Shown here in pieces: positions 6,244 through 13,322 of a stretch of DNA of 14,709 nucleotides (position 1 is its first letter; each line of letters opens with the position of its first letter). The notes under the pieces were generated by a model. That model was not told the DNA's origin. It saw nothing but the letters and a program-made list of their open reading frames with translations, and did no database searches. Position numbers and translations under genes: made by a program. This DNA comes from DASZTU01 sp035547675 (GTDB lineage: Bacteria; Pseudomonadota; Alphaproteobacteria; Rhizobiales; Devosiaceae), in assembly GCA_035547675.1 (NCBI GenBank), contig DASZUI010000273.1:1-14709 (forward strand), given 5' to 3'.

Positions 6244-6618
6244 CTAATTGGCGGGCCCAATGTAGCGGGCAATGGTTTCCAAAAAATGAGGCACCGAGAT
6301 CGGCTTGGAGATATAGCCCTCGCAGCCGCCCTGCAGGATGCGCTCCTCGTCGCCCTTCATGGCGAAGGCGGTAACCGCGATCACCGGGATCGAGGCGAGC
6401 TCGTCGTCTTCCTTGAGCCATTTGGTGACCACCAGCCCGGAAACCTCGGGCAGCTGGATATCCATCAGGATCAGGTCGGGGTGATGCGCCCGCGCCAGCT
6501 CGAGCGCTTCCATGCCGTTGCGCGTCTGCACGGTGGAATAGCCGCGGGATTGAAGAAGATCGTTGAAGAGCTTCATGTTGAGCTCGTTGTCCTCAACGAT
6601 CATGACGGTCTTGGCCAT
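6244..6618 (-). CDS. divK: DivK single-domain response regulator
   Basis: A 124-residue receiver domain without an output domain. In Caulobacter and Rhizobiales, DivK is phosphorylated by PleC/DivJ-type kinases and acts through DivL and CckA to set CtrA activity and cell polarity. The conserved features are present: E9/D10, phospho-acceptor D53 in LILMDIQLPEVSG, T83, and K105 in YISKPI. The length equals that of known DivK proteins. ATG 6618 is preceded by GGAGT only 2 bases away, so ribosome binding may rely on the more distant GGGGGA. It is divergent from the dinB gene cluster and upstream of pleD, an arrangement common in this order. Confidence 0.95.
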   Translation of the reverse strand: MAKTVMIVEDNELNMKLFNDLLQSRGYSTVQTRNGMEALELARAHHPDLILMDIQLPEVSGLVVTKWLKEDDELASIPVIAVTAFAMKGDEERILQGGCEGYISKPISVPHFLETIARYIGPAN

Positions 6619-6700
6619 GGACTCCAGACAATCCCCCGACCACGCAACTGCCGCAAGCTGTCAGCCGAAAATGGCGGATGTCGCGCGGCGGCGCTTCGTT

Positions 6701-6728
6701 TTGCCCCATCGCTGGGGTAACATCAAAT
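6701..6728 (+). promoter_or_regulatory. Possible promoter of the DUF3572-dinB cluster
   Basis: TTGCCC (6701-6706), a 16-base spacer and TCAAAT (6723-6728) each match the sigma-70-type boxes at 4 of 6 positions, 28 bases before the first gene. I see no GTTC-N7-GTTC, the usual alphaproteobacterial LexA box, in the 138-base divergent gap, so SOS control of dinB is not supported here. Confidence 0.35.
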
Positions 6729-6755
6729 GCTTTCGAAACAGCGAATGGGAAGCTC

Positions 6756-7034
6756 ATGGGCGCCTCCGACAAGCGGCATCTGGAGACCTCGGTACTGGCC
6801 GACCTCTGCCTCGGCCAGCTTGTCGAGAACCCCGAACAACTTGCTGAATTCATGGGCTTTGCCGGCTACGACCCCACCGCGCTGCGCCGCGCCGTCGGCA
6901 CGCAGCAATTCGCCAACGGCCTCATCGACTATTTTGCCGGTAACGAGCCGCTCATGCTGACATTGTGTGCGAATAATGGCCTCAGGCCCGAGGATTTCAT
7001 GCGGGTCTGGCATCGACTCAACCCCACCGGCTGA
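6756..7034 (+). CDS. DUF3572 family protein
   Basis: A 92-residue protein of unknown function, starting MGASDKRHLETSVLADLCLG. It resembles DUF3572, a small all-helical family that in Rhizobiales usually sits between divK and dinB, as here. A recognisable feature is the C-terminal PEDFMRVWHRLNPTG. No cysteine pairs, signal peptide or membrane segment are seen. The start at 6756 is chosen because GGGAAG (6747-6752) lies just upstream; an earlier in-frame ATG at 6678 would add 26 residues unlike the family. It is the first gene of the cluster and its stop is 4 bases before dinB. Confidence 0.85.
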   Translation: MGASDKRHLETSVLADLCLGQLVENPEQLAEFMGFAGYDPTALRRAVGTQQFANGLIDYFAGNEPLMLTLCANNGLRPEDFMRVWHRLNPTG

Positions 7035-7038
7035 CCTC

Positions 7039-8391
7039 ATGCGGCAACTGGGCCTCCTCTGCCGGGATTGCGGCGAGCGCTTCGCGGCTGCCTCATCGCC
7101 TCCGCGTTGCCGGCGCTGCGGCTCGCCGCGCCTGCTGGCCCATGAGGAACTGTTCGGGCTCGAGATCGCGCATGTCGACTGCGACGCCTTCTACGCCTCG
7201 ATCGAAAAACGCGACGACCCGAGCCTCCTCGACAAGCCGCTGATCGTGGGCGGCGGCGTGCGCGGGGTGGTCGCGACCTGCTGCTACATCGCCCGCCAAT
7301 TCGGCGTCCATTCCGCCATGCCCATGTTCCAGGCGAAAAAGCTCTGCCCGGACGCCGTGATCGTGAAACCCGACATGCAGAAATATGTCGGCGTGTCGCG
7401 CCAGGTCCGGGCGCTGATGGACGAACTGACGCCGCTGGTGCAGCCGCTTTCGATCGACGAGGCCTTCCTCGACCTTTCCGGCACGGCCGCGCTGCACAGG
7501 GCGAGCCCTGCCGAGGTCCTGGTCCGCTTCGCCCGCCGGGTGGAGGACGAGATCGGCATCACCGTCTCGGTGGGCCTCAGCCACAACAAATTCCTCGCCA
7601 AGATCGCCTCCGACCTCGACAAGCCGCGCGGCTTCGCGGTGATCGGCAAGGCCGAAACCGTCGAATTCCTCGCGAGCAAGCCGATTTCCCTCATCTTCGG
7701 CGTCGGCAAGGTCTTCGAGGCGCAATTGAAGCGCGACGGGCTCGAAACCATCGGCCAGCTCCAGGCGGCCGACCCCGCCGACCTGATGCGGCGCTACGGC
7801 GAAATGGGCGCCCGCCTCGCCCGGCTCAGCCGCGGCGAGGACGCCCGGCCGGTCGACATCGATGGCGAGATGAAGACCATTTCATCCGAGACCACCTTCA
7901 ACCACGATCTGTCGAGCTTCGAGGAACTGTCCGCCGCCCTGCTCTCGGTTACCGAACGGCTCTCCGAACGGCTCAAGGCCAAGGGCGTCGTCGGCGGCAC
8001 GGTGACGCTGAAGCTCAAATCGGCGGGATTTCGCTTGCGCACCCGCGCCCGGCACTTGATGATCCCGACACAGTTGGCCGATACGCTCTACCAGGCCGGC
8101 CTGCAATTGCTGGCCCGCGAGGTCGACGGCACCGCCTTCCGCCTCATCGGCATCGGCGTATCGGGAATCGAGCCCGCGCCGGCCGGCGATCCGGTCGATC
8201 TCGTCGAGCCGCAGATTGCGCGGCGGGCGGCGGCCGAGCGCGCCATCGACAAGGTGCGCGGTCGTTTCGGCCGCGACGCGCTGGTGCGCGGCAAACTCTA
8301 CCAGCGGTCGCCCGGCCGCGGATCAACCACCGGCACAGACCGGCAGCAAGAAGAGCAGAGCGGCCACAGGGGCCCAAGAGGTAACAAATGA
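7039..8391 (+). CDS. dinB: DNA polymerase IV (Y-family translesion polymerase)
   Basis: A 450-residue Y-family polymerase that copies past damaged bases with low fidelity. The catalytic motifs are intact: D47 in HVDCDAFYAS (Y52 is the likely steric gate against ribonucleotides) and D140/E141 in LSIDEAFLDL. The palm/fingers are followed by helix-hairpin-helix thumb residues (GVGKVFEAQL) and a little-finger domain. The N-terminus carries an added zinc ribbon (C8, C11, C24, C27), seen in Rhizobiales DinB but not in the E. coli protein. The 25-residue tail is polar (STTGTDRQQEEQSGHRG) with no obvious QxxLF clamp-binding motif. Start 7039 is chosen to include the ribbon without overlapping DUF3572; an in-frame ATG at 6967 would overlap it. 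The stop overlaps the next start as ATGA. Confidence 0.93.
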   Translation: MRQLGLLCRDCGERFAAASSPPRCRRCGSPRLLAHEELFGLEIAHVDCDAFYASIEKRDDPSLLDKPLIVGGGVRGVVATCCYIARQFGVHSAMPMFQAKKLCPDAVIVKPDMQKYVGVSRQVRALMDELTPLVQPLSIDEAFLDLSGTAALHRASPAEVLVRFARRVEDEIGITVSVGLSHNKFLAKIASDLDKPRGFAVIGKAETVEFLASKPISLIFGVGKVFEAQLKRDGLETIGQLQAADPADLMRRYGEMGARLARLSRGEDARPVDIDGEMKTISSETTFNHDLSSFEELSAALLSVTERLSERLKAKGVVGGTVTLKLKSAGFRLRTRARHLMIPTQLADTLYQAGLQLLAREVDGTAFRLIGIGVSGIEPAPAGDPVDLVEPQIARRAAAERAIDKVRGRFGRDALVRGKLYQRSPGRGSTTGTDRQQEEQSGHRGPRGNK

Positions 8392-8846
8392 CCAGCGCAA
8401 TCGAGAAGCTCCGCCAATACGGCTACGAACTCCCCGCGGCCAAGGCCCCCGTCGCCAGCTATCTGCCCGTCCTCAAGACCGGCAATCTGCTCTATGTCTC
8501 GGGCCAGATATCCTCGGGCGAGAACGGCGTGGTCACGGGCCTGCTCGGGGAAACCATGAATGTCGTGCAGGGCGGCAATGCGGCCGAGCTCGCCGCCCTC
8601 AACGTGTTGGCGCAGATCGTCCACAATGGCGGCGTCGAGCTCGATGCCATCAAGCGCGTCGTCAAGCTCACGGTCTTCGTCGCCTCGACCCCTGACTTCA
8701 CCGAGCACCATCTGGTCGCCAATGGCGGCTCCAACCTCATCGTCGGCGTGCTCGGCGACAAGGGCAAGCATACCCGCGCCGCCATCGGTGTGGCCGCCCT
8801 GCCCTTCGGCGCCGCCGTCGAAATCGAGGCGATCGTCGAAGTCTGA
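8388..8846 (+). CDS. RidA family (YjgF/YER057c/UK114) protein
   Basis: A 152-residue RidA-family protein. RidA proteins hydrolyse reactive enamine/imine intermediates released by PLP enzymes and act as trimers. The sequence includes the family pattern TGNLLYVSGQ near the N-terminus, a middle AALNVLAQI, and the C-terminal TRAAIGVAALPFGAAVEIEA, where R130 and E145 match the substrate-binding Arg105 and Glu120 of E. coli RidA. It is longer than E. coli RidA (128 residues), with an extra N-terminal stretch typical of a separate subgroup often named only 'RidA family', so the substrate may differ. The ATG overlaps the dinB stop by 4 bases and AGAGG lies 7 bases upstream. The stop shares one base with the next start (TGATG). 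Confidence 0.9.
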   Translation: MTSAIEKLRQYGYELPAAKAPVASYLPVLKTGNLLYVSGQISSGENGVVTGLLGETMNVVQGGNAAELAALNVLAQIVHNGGVELDAIKRVVKLTVFVASTPDFTEHHLVANGGSNLIVGVLGDKGKHTRAAIGVAALPFGAAVEIEAIVEV

Positions 8847-9604
8847 TGGGCAAGGGCATTTTCGACAGGCCCATCGCGCATCGCGGCCTGCACAACCGGG
8901 AAGCCGGCATCATCGAGAACACGCGCTCGGCCTTCGAGGCGGCCTACCAGGCCGGCTTCGCCGTCGAGTGCGACGTGCAGCTCACCCGCGACGGCGTGCC
9001 GGTCATCTTCCACGATGACGGCATGGAGCGCCTGCTCGGCATCGAAGGCGACATCCGCGATGCCCAGTCCGATGTCGTGCTCGGGGCCCCGCTCCTCGGC
9101 AGCGCCGCCCAGGATCGCCCGCAGACCTTCGGCCAGTTTCTCGAACAGGCCAATGGCCGCACCCTGCTGCAGGTCGAACTCAAGCAGCAGCGGCCCGAAA
9201 AGACCCAGCAGCTCGCCAATGTCGTCGTCGACATCGCCAGCCGCTACAAGGGCCCGATCTGCTTCGAATCCTTCGATCCGCGCCTGCTCATCGCCTTGCG
9301 CCGCGCCGGCTGTCGCGGCCCGCTCGGCATCATCACGGAGCGCTATGTCGCCACCGGCCCCGACTATGCCAGCCTGACGCAATCCGACCGCATTGCCCTG
9401 CGACACCTGCTGCATTGGCCGGTGACCCGCTTCGATTTCCTCTCGGTCGCCAAGGACGCGCTCGACCTGCCGGCCGTCCGCCTGTTTCGCGCGCTGGGCA
9501 AGCCCGTGACCAGCTGGACGATCCGCTCGCCGCAGGAAGAGACGGCCGCGCGCCGAGCCGCCGACCAGATCGTGTTTGAAGGGTTTTCACCGCAAAGTGC
9601 CTGA
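8846..9604 (+). CDS. Glycerophosphodiester phosphodiesterase
   Basis: A 252-residue cytoplasmic TIM-barrel enzyme of the GDPD family, expected to split glycerophosphodiesters into glycerol 3-phosphate and an alcohol. The catalytic and metal-binding residues are visible: H12-R13-G14, E24-N25-T26, E41 and D43 in VECDVQL, H56 in IFHDD, and E111/K113 in LLQVELK. No signal peptide is present, so it is more like the cytoplasmic UgpQ than the periplasmic GlpQ. It starts one base inside the RidA-family stop and ends inside the start region of the next gene, which indicates translational coupling in the cluster. The exact substrate cannot be read from the sequence. Confidence 0.92.
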   Translation: MGKGIFDRPIAHRGLHNREAGIIENTRSAFEAAYQAGFAVECDVQLTRDGVPVIFHDDGMERLLGIEGDIRDAQSDVVLGAPLLGSAAQDRPQTFGQFLEQANGRTLLQVELKQQRPEKTQQLANVVVDIASRYKGPICFESFDPRLLIALRRAGCRGPLGIITERYVATGPDYASLTQSDRIALRHLLHWPVTRFDFLSVAKDALDLPAVRLFRALGKPVTSWTIRSPQEETAARRAADQIVFEGFSPQSA

Positions 9605-10766
9605 GGAGTCGCTCCGCGCCGCCATTCATACCTCGACGGGCTCGATTCCCGCCGCGGTCTGGAACGGCCTGCTCCCGGCCACCAATGGCGTCGTCGACAA
9701 TCCCTTCCTCGACCACGCCTTCTTCCGGGCGCTCGAGGAATCCGGCTGCGCCACCCGCCGCACCGGCTGGCAGCCGCAGCACATCCTGCTCGAGGACGAG
9801 GACGGCAGGCCAGTCGGCTTGATGCCGCTTTTCCTCAAATCCCATTCGCAAGGCGAATACGTCTTCGATCATGGCTGGGCCGACGCCTTCGAGCGGGCCG
9901 GCGGCAGCTATTATCCCAAGCTGCAATGCTCGATCCCCTTCACCCCGGTCACCGCGCCCAAGCTCCTGACCGCCTCGAACGATCCGGCGTTGAAGCGCGC
10001 CCTGCTCACCGCCGCCGAAACCCTCTGCGACCGGCTCGATTCCTCCTCGATCCATGCGACCTTCGTGCCCGAGGACGAGGCGGCGCTCGGCGTCGGCGCC
10101 GATTGGCTCGTCCGCTACGACACCCAGTTCCACTGGCACAACCAGGGCTACGAAAGCTTCGACGATTTCCTCGCCACCCTCTCCTCGCGCCACCGCAAGA
10201 TCATCAGGCGCGAGCGCCGCGACGCCCTCGCCGACGGGCTCACGGTCAAATGGCTGTCCGGCAAGGACCTGACCGAGGAGGCATGGGACGCCTTCTTCGA
10301 GTTCTACGAGGATACCGGCAGCCGCAAATGGGGCCGGCCCTATCTCAACCGGAAGTTCTTTTCGCTGCTTGGCGAATATCTCGGCGACCGCGTCGTGCTG
10401 ATCCTCGCCTATGACGGCCCGCGCGCCATCGCCGGCGCCCTCAACCTCGCCGGCACGACCACGCTTTTCGGCCGCAACTGGGGCTGCACCCGGCACGTGC
10501 CGTTCCTGCATTTCGAGATCTGCTACTATCAGGCGATCGATTATGCCATCGCCCATAAGCTGCCCACCGTCGAGGCGGGCGCGCAGGGCGAGCACAAGCT
10601 GGCGCGCGGCTATGAGCCCACCACCATGCGTTCCATCCACTACATCGCCAATCCCGGCCTGCGCCGCGCCATCGCCGACTATCTGGTGCGCGAGCGCGCC
10701 TCGGTGGCGCACGAACAGGAAGTGCTCGACCGCTACACCCCCTTCCGCAAGGGCGAGCTTCAGTGA
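9597..10766 (+). CDS. DUF482/GNAT-like N-acyltransferase (COG3146 type)
   Basis: A protein of about 389 residues resembling the DUF482 (peptidogalycan biosynthesis/FemAB-like GNAT) family. Recognisable segments are NPFLDHAFFRALEESG near the N-terminus, DHGWADAFERAGGSYYPKLQ, FTPVTAPKLL, SSRHRKIIRRERR in the middle, and the C-terminal GAQGEHKLARGYEPTTMRS, typical of the family. The double GNAT fold suggests transfer of an acyl or aminoacyl group, but no substrate is known to me. No signal peptide or membrane segment is seen. The start is uncertain: GTG 9597, chosen here, overlaps the previous stop by 8 bases; an in-frame TTG at 9576 is possible but has no visible ribosome binding site. It is the fifth gene of the cluster. 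Confidence 0.85.
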   Translation: MPEESLRAAIHTSTGSIPAAVWNGLLPATNGVVDNPFLDHAFFRALEESGCATRRTGWQPQHILLEDEDGRPVGLMPLFLKSHSQGEYVFDHGWADAFERAGGSYYPKLQCSIPFTPVTAPKLLTASNDPALKRALLTAAETLCDRLDSSSIHATFVPEDEAALGVGADWLVRYDTQFHWHNQGYESFDDFLATLSSRHRKIIRRERRDALADGLTVKWLSGKDLTEEAWDAFFEFYEDTGSRKWGRPYLNRKFFSLLGEYLGDRVVLILAYDGPRAIAGALNLAGTTTLFGRNWGCTRHVPFLHFEICYYQAIDYAIAHKLPTVEAGAQGEHKLARGYEPTTMRSIHYIANPGLRRAIADYLVRERASVAHEQEVLDRYTPFRKGELQ

Positions 10767-10792
10767 ATAGTCGGGCAAAACTGGAGCCCGAC

Positions 10793-11218
10793 ATGCCCGC
10801 TTACGATCCCGACAATATCTTCGCCAAAATCCTGGCAGGGAGCATCCCGAGCCACAAGGTCTATGAGGACGCCGATATCCTCGCCATCATGGACGTCTTC
10901 CCGCAATCGCGCGGCCATACGCTGGTAATCCCCAGGGCGCCCTCGCGCGGGCTGCTCGACGCCGACCCCGAAGTGCTCTCGGCGGTGATCCCCAAGGTGC
11001 AGAAGATCGCCGGCGCAGTGCTCGCTGCGACGGGCGCGGACGGCTTCCGCCTCGTCCAGTTCAACGAGGCGCCGGCGGGTCAGAGCGTTTTTCACCTGCA
11101 TTTCCACATTATCCCCGCCTATGAGGGCAGCGAGATTCGCCCCCATGGCGCGCCGAGCAAGGCCGATGATGCCGAGCTTGCCGCCCTCGCCAAGACAATC
11201 GCCGCGCGCCTTGCCTGA
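10793..11218 (+). CDS. HIT family nucleotide hydrolase
   Basis: A 141-residue histidine-triad protein. The active-site motif HLHFH (H101, H103, H105, in VFHLHFHIIP) is intact, and the N-terminal FAKILAGSIPSHKVYEDADI is typical of the bacterial Hint/HinT-like branch, which hydrolyses nucleoside phosphoramidates or adenylated substrates. The start ATG 10793 is chosen because GGAG (10783-10786) lies 6 bases before it; an in-frame GTG at 10763 would add ten residues not found in the family. It begins 26 bases after the acyltransferase stop and is probably the last gene of the cluster. No convincing terminator follows, only a weak GCGGCC/GGCCGC hairpin at 11249-11272. Confidence 0.93.
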   Translation: MPAYDPDNIFAKILAGSIPSHKVYEDADILAIMDVFPQSRGHTLVIPRAPSRGLLDADPEVLSAVIPKVQKIAGAVLAATGADGFRLVQFNEAPAGQSVFHLHFHIIPAYEGSEIRPHGAPSKADDAELAALAKTIAARLA

Positions 11219-11311
11219 GCAATCCGGCCACCGGCCCGAAATATCTTCGCGGCCCTGCATCCTTACGGCCGCTGGCACATTTCCTCTGCCGTGCACATGG
11301 GAAAGAATACG

Positions 11312-12916
11312 ATGCCGGCAGCCATCACGGGGCTCGGCGCACTGATGCCGGATCGACCGCAGTTCGGGACCGCTCCCGCCAGGGATGCTTTTCTCACCGA
11401 GGAAGCTCGCTACAAGCTGCTCGTGCATGCCCTGACCGATTATGCGGTCTTCATGCTCGACGCGAACGGCTATGTGGCAAGCTGGAACGCCGGCGCCGAG
11501 CGCATCAAGGGCTATACCGCCGAGGAAATCCTCGGCCGCCACTTTTCGCGCTTCTATACCGAGGAGGATCGCGCCTCGGGCCTCCCCGCCCGCGCCCTGG
11601 CGACCGCGGCGGCCGAAGGCCGCTTCGAGCTCGAAGGCTGGCGCGTCCGCAAGGACGGCTCGCGCTTCTGGGCCAATGTGGTCATCGATCCGGTCCGCGA
11701 CGAAACCGGCGAGCTCGTGGGTTTCGCCAAGGTCACGCGCGACATGACCGAGCGCCGCGCCGCCCAGCAGGCTCTTGAAGAAACCCGCGCCGCGTTTTTC
11801 CAGGCGCAGAAGATGGAAGCCATCGGCCAGCTCACCGGCGGGGTGGCCCATGACTTCAACAATCTGCTTACCGCCGTGATCGGCAGCCTCGAAATGCTGC
11901 GCAAGCGCCTGCCCGAGGATGCGCGCAGCCATCAGCTTCTCGACAATGCGCTCGAGGGCGCCCGGCGCGGCGTCTCGCTCACCCAGCGCATGCTCGCCTT
12001 TGCGCGCCGGCAGGAGCTCGCCCCGACCGCCGTGGACCTTCCCGGCCTCGTCAATGGCATGGCCGCCCTGCTGCAGCGCTCGGTCGGGCCGGAAATCAAT
12101 ATCTGCACGCGCTTCGATCCCGGCCTCAAGCCGGTGGTCGGCGACGCCAACCAGCTGGAGCTCGCCCTGCTCAACCTCGCCGTCAATGCCCGCGACGCCT
12201 CGCCCAATGGCGGCACGATCGACATCGCCGCCAGCAACGAGCAGGTGACGCCCGGCCATCCGACCGGCCTGCCGCCGGGCGACTATGTCCGCCTCGCCGT
12301 CACCGACCATGGGGCCGGCATGGACGCCGACACGCTGGCGCGCGCCACCGAACCCTTCTTCACCACCAAGGGTGTCGGCAAGGGCACCGGGCTCGGGCTC
12401 TCCATGGTGCATGGCCTTGCCGAACAGCTCGGCGGCCGGCTGGTGCTTCACAGCCGGCCCGATGCCGGCACCACGGCCGAAATCTGGCTCCGCCCCGCCG
12501 AAAACATGCCCGAGGCCCCGGCCGGCCCGGCGCCGGATGCGGCCGGCGAAGAACCCAGGCCGACCGTCGCCCGCACCATTCTGGCCGTCGACGACGACGG
12601 GCTCGTGCTGATGAACACCGCCGCCATGATCGAGGACATGGGCCACCGGGTGATCGAGGCCACCACCGGCAAGAAGGCGCTCGAGATCCTGGAGCAGGAG
12701 CCCGGCATCGACCTGCTGATTACCGACCAGGCCATGCCGCAGATGACCGGCCTGCAGCTCGCCCAGGAAGCCGCGCGCCTCCGCCCCGGCCTGCCCGTCG
12801 TCATCGCCACCGGCTATGCCGAACTCCCCCAGTCGACCGGCAATTTCGTCAAGCTCGACAAACCCTTCTTCGCCGAGCAGCTCGAGGCGGCGATCAACGC
12901 GGCGCTGAAGGCGTGA
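11312..12916 (+). CDS. PAS-domain hybrid histidine kinase with receiver domain
   Basis: A 534-residue soluble sensor kinase; no membrane segment or signal peptide is visible, so it should sense a cytoplasmic signal. Domains in order: PAS with PAC tail (about 30-147; contains YVASWNAGAERIKGY and a VRKDGSRFWANVVI segment), HisKA with phospho-acceptor H180 in GGVAHDFNNLL, HATPase (N292 in LAVNARDAS, D332 in TDHGAGM, G-box GKGTGLGLSM at 356-365), an Ala/Pro-rich linker (about 397-420), and a C-terminal receiver (D427-D429, acceptor D472 in LLITDQAMPQMTG, T500, K517). The PAS segment has no evident heme or flavin cysteine motif. ATG 11312 has GGGAAAG just upstream; GTG 11291 and ATG 11297 are alternatives. 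Without an output domain, its phosphate may pass to another protein. The gene stands alone. Confidence 0.93.
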   Translation: MPAAITGLGALMPDRPQFGTAPARDAFLTEEARYKLLVHALTDYAVFMLDANGYVASWNAGAERIKGYTAEEILGRHFSRFYTEEDRASGLPARALATAAAEGRFELEGWRVRKDGSRFWANVVIDPVRDETGELVGFAKVTRDMTERRAAQQALEETRAAFFQAQKMEAIGQLTGGVAHDFNNLLTAVIGSLEMLRKRLPEDARSHQLLDNALEGARRGVSLTQRMLAFARRQELAPTAVDLPGLVNGMAALLQRSVGPEINICTRFDPGLKPVVGDANQLELALLNLAVNARDASPNGGTIDIAASNEQVTPGHPTGLPPGDYVRLAVTDHGAGMDADTLARATEPFFTTKGVGKGTGLGLSMVHGLAEQLGGRLVLHSRPDAGTTAEIWLRPAENMPEAPAGPAPDAAGEEPRPTVARTILAVDDDGLVLMNTAAMIEDMGHRVIEATTGKKALEILEQEPGIDLLITDQAMPQMTGLQLAQEAARLRPGLPVVIATGYAELPQSTGNFVKLDKPFFAEQLEAAINAALKA

Positions 12917-12935
12917 AGACGGCAGCGCAGCCAAA

Positions 12936-13079
12936 CTGGATTCCCGCCTGCGCGGGAATGACGTAGAGGATAAGGCGCAGGGCAATGCCAGGCGAGCAAG
13001 GCACGCCCCTCCTCCACCCCCGGCGTCAAGTCACCGCCCCCCAGTTCCACGCCGTCATTCCCGCGCAGGCGGAATCCAG
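12936..13079. repeat. Repeat D, mirrored pair 2
   Basis: CTGGATTCCCGCCTGCGCGG (12936-12955) continues to GAATGACG, and its inverted partner GTCATTCCCGCGCAGGCGG (13054-13072) continues to AATCCAG with one base missing. The pair is separated by about 90 bases. It belongs to the same family as 4359-4448, with a slightly different stem. It starts 20 bases after the histidine kinase stop. Confidence 0.8.
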
Positions 13080-13125
13080 TTAGCCGCGCGCTGCATTCTC
13101 AATCCCTTTCGCGCCGGAATACCGA

Positions 13126-13276
13126 GCGCGCTGCCCATCCTTCGACAGGCTCAGGATGAGGTCGGGGAGCGTATGAAGTGAGCGGCCATCGGGCGGCTGT
13201 GGGATGCCATCCAATTCCACCCACCTCATGGTGAGGTGCGAGGCGAGAGCCGAGCCTCGAACCATGGGCAGCGCGC
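13126..13276. repeat. MITE-like repeat B, copy 2
   Basis: A 151-base segment with inverted outer ends: GCGCGCTGCCCAT (13126-13138) and ATGGGCAGCGCGC (13264-13276). The first 39 bases are identical to 374-412. The right half differs from copy 1: it carries the palindromic unit CCTCATGGTGAGG (13224-13236) and CGAGGC...GCCTCG, ending CGAACCATGG, in place of CCTCATCCTGAGCC. The left arms are nearly the same and the right arms belong to different versions, so this copy looks like a hybrid. Confidence 0.7.
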
Positions 13277-13306
13277 TCTCTACCTCGCCGCATCGAAAAA
13301 TCCAGT

Positions 13307-13322
13307 CCAGGCGAATGCCTGG
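13307..13322. repeat. Small hairpin repeat C, copy 2 (at end of aldo/keto reductase)
   Basis: CCAGGC-GAAT-GCCTGG forms a perfect 6-bp stem that directly touches the aldo/keto reductase stop codon. On the minus strand it is followed by ACTGG and then ATTTTT, so it may contribute to transcript termination, although the T run is further from the stem than usual. Compared with 4006-4021 it has the same loop and flanks with one base pair reversed. Confidence 0.6.

Noticed and set aside
6619..6755. SOS box for dinB
   Set aside because: I looked for GTTC-N7-GTTC and close variants in the divergent gap and did not find one.
10760..12985. A 741-codon open frame on the minus strand opposite the HIT and histidine kinase genes
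   Set aside because: It is exactly antisense to two genes with complete catalytic motifs, and its translation is a Gly/Ala/Arg/Asp-rich sequence without recognisable domains. Long antisense frames are expected in DNA this rich in GC at third codon positions.
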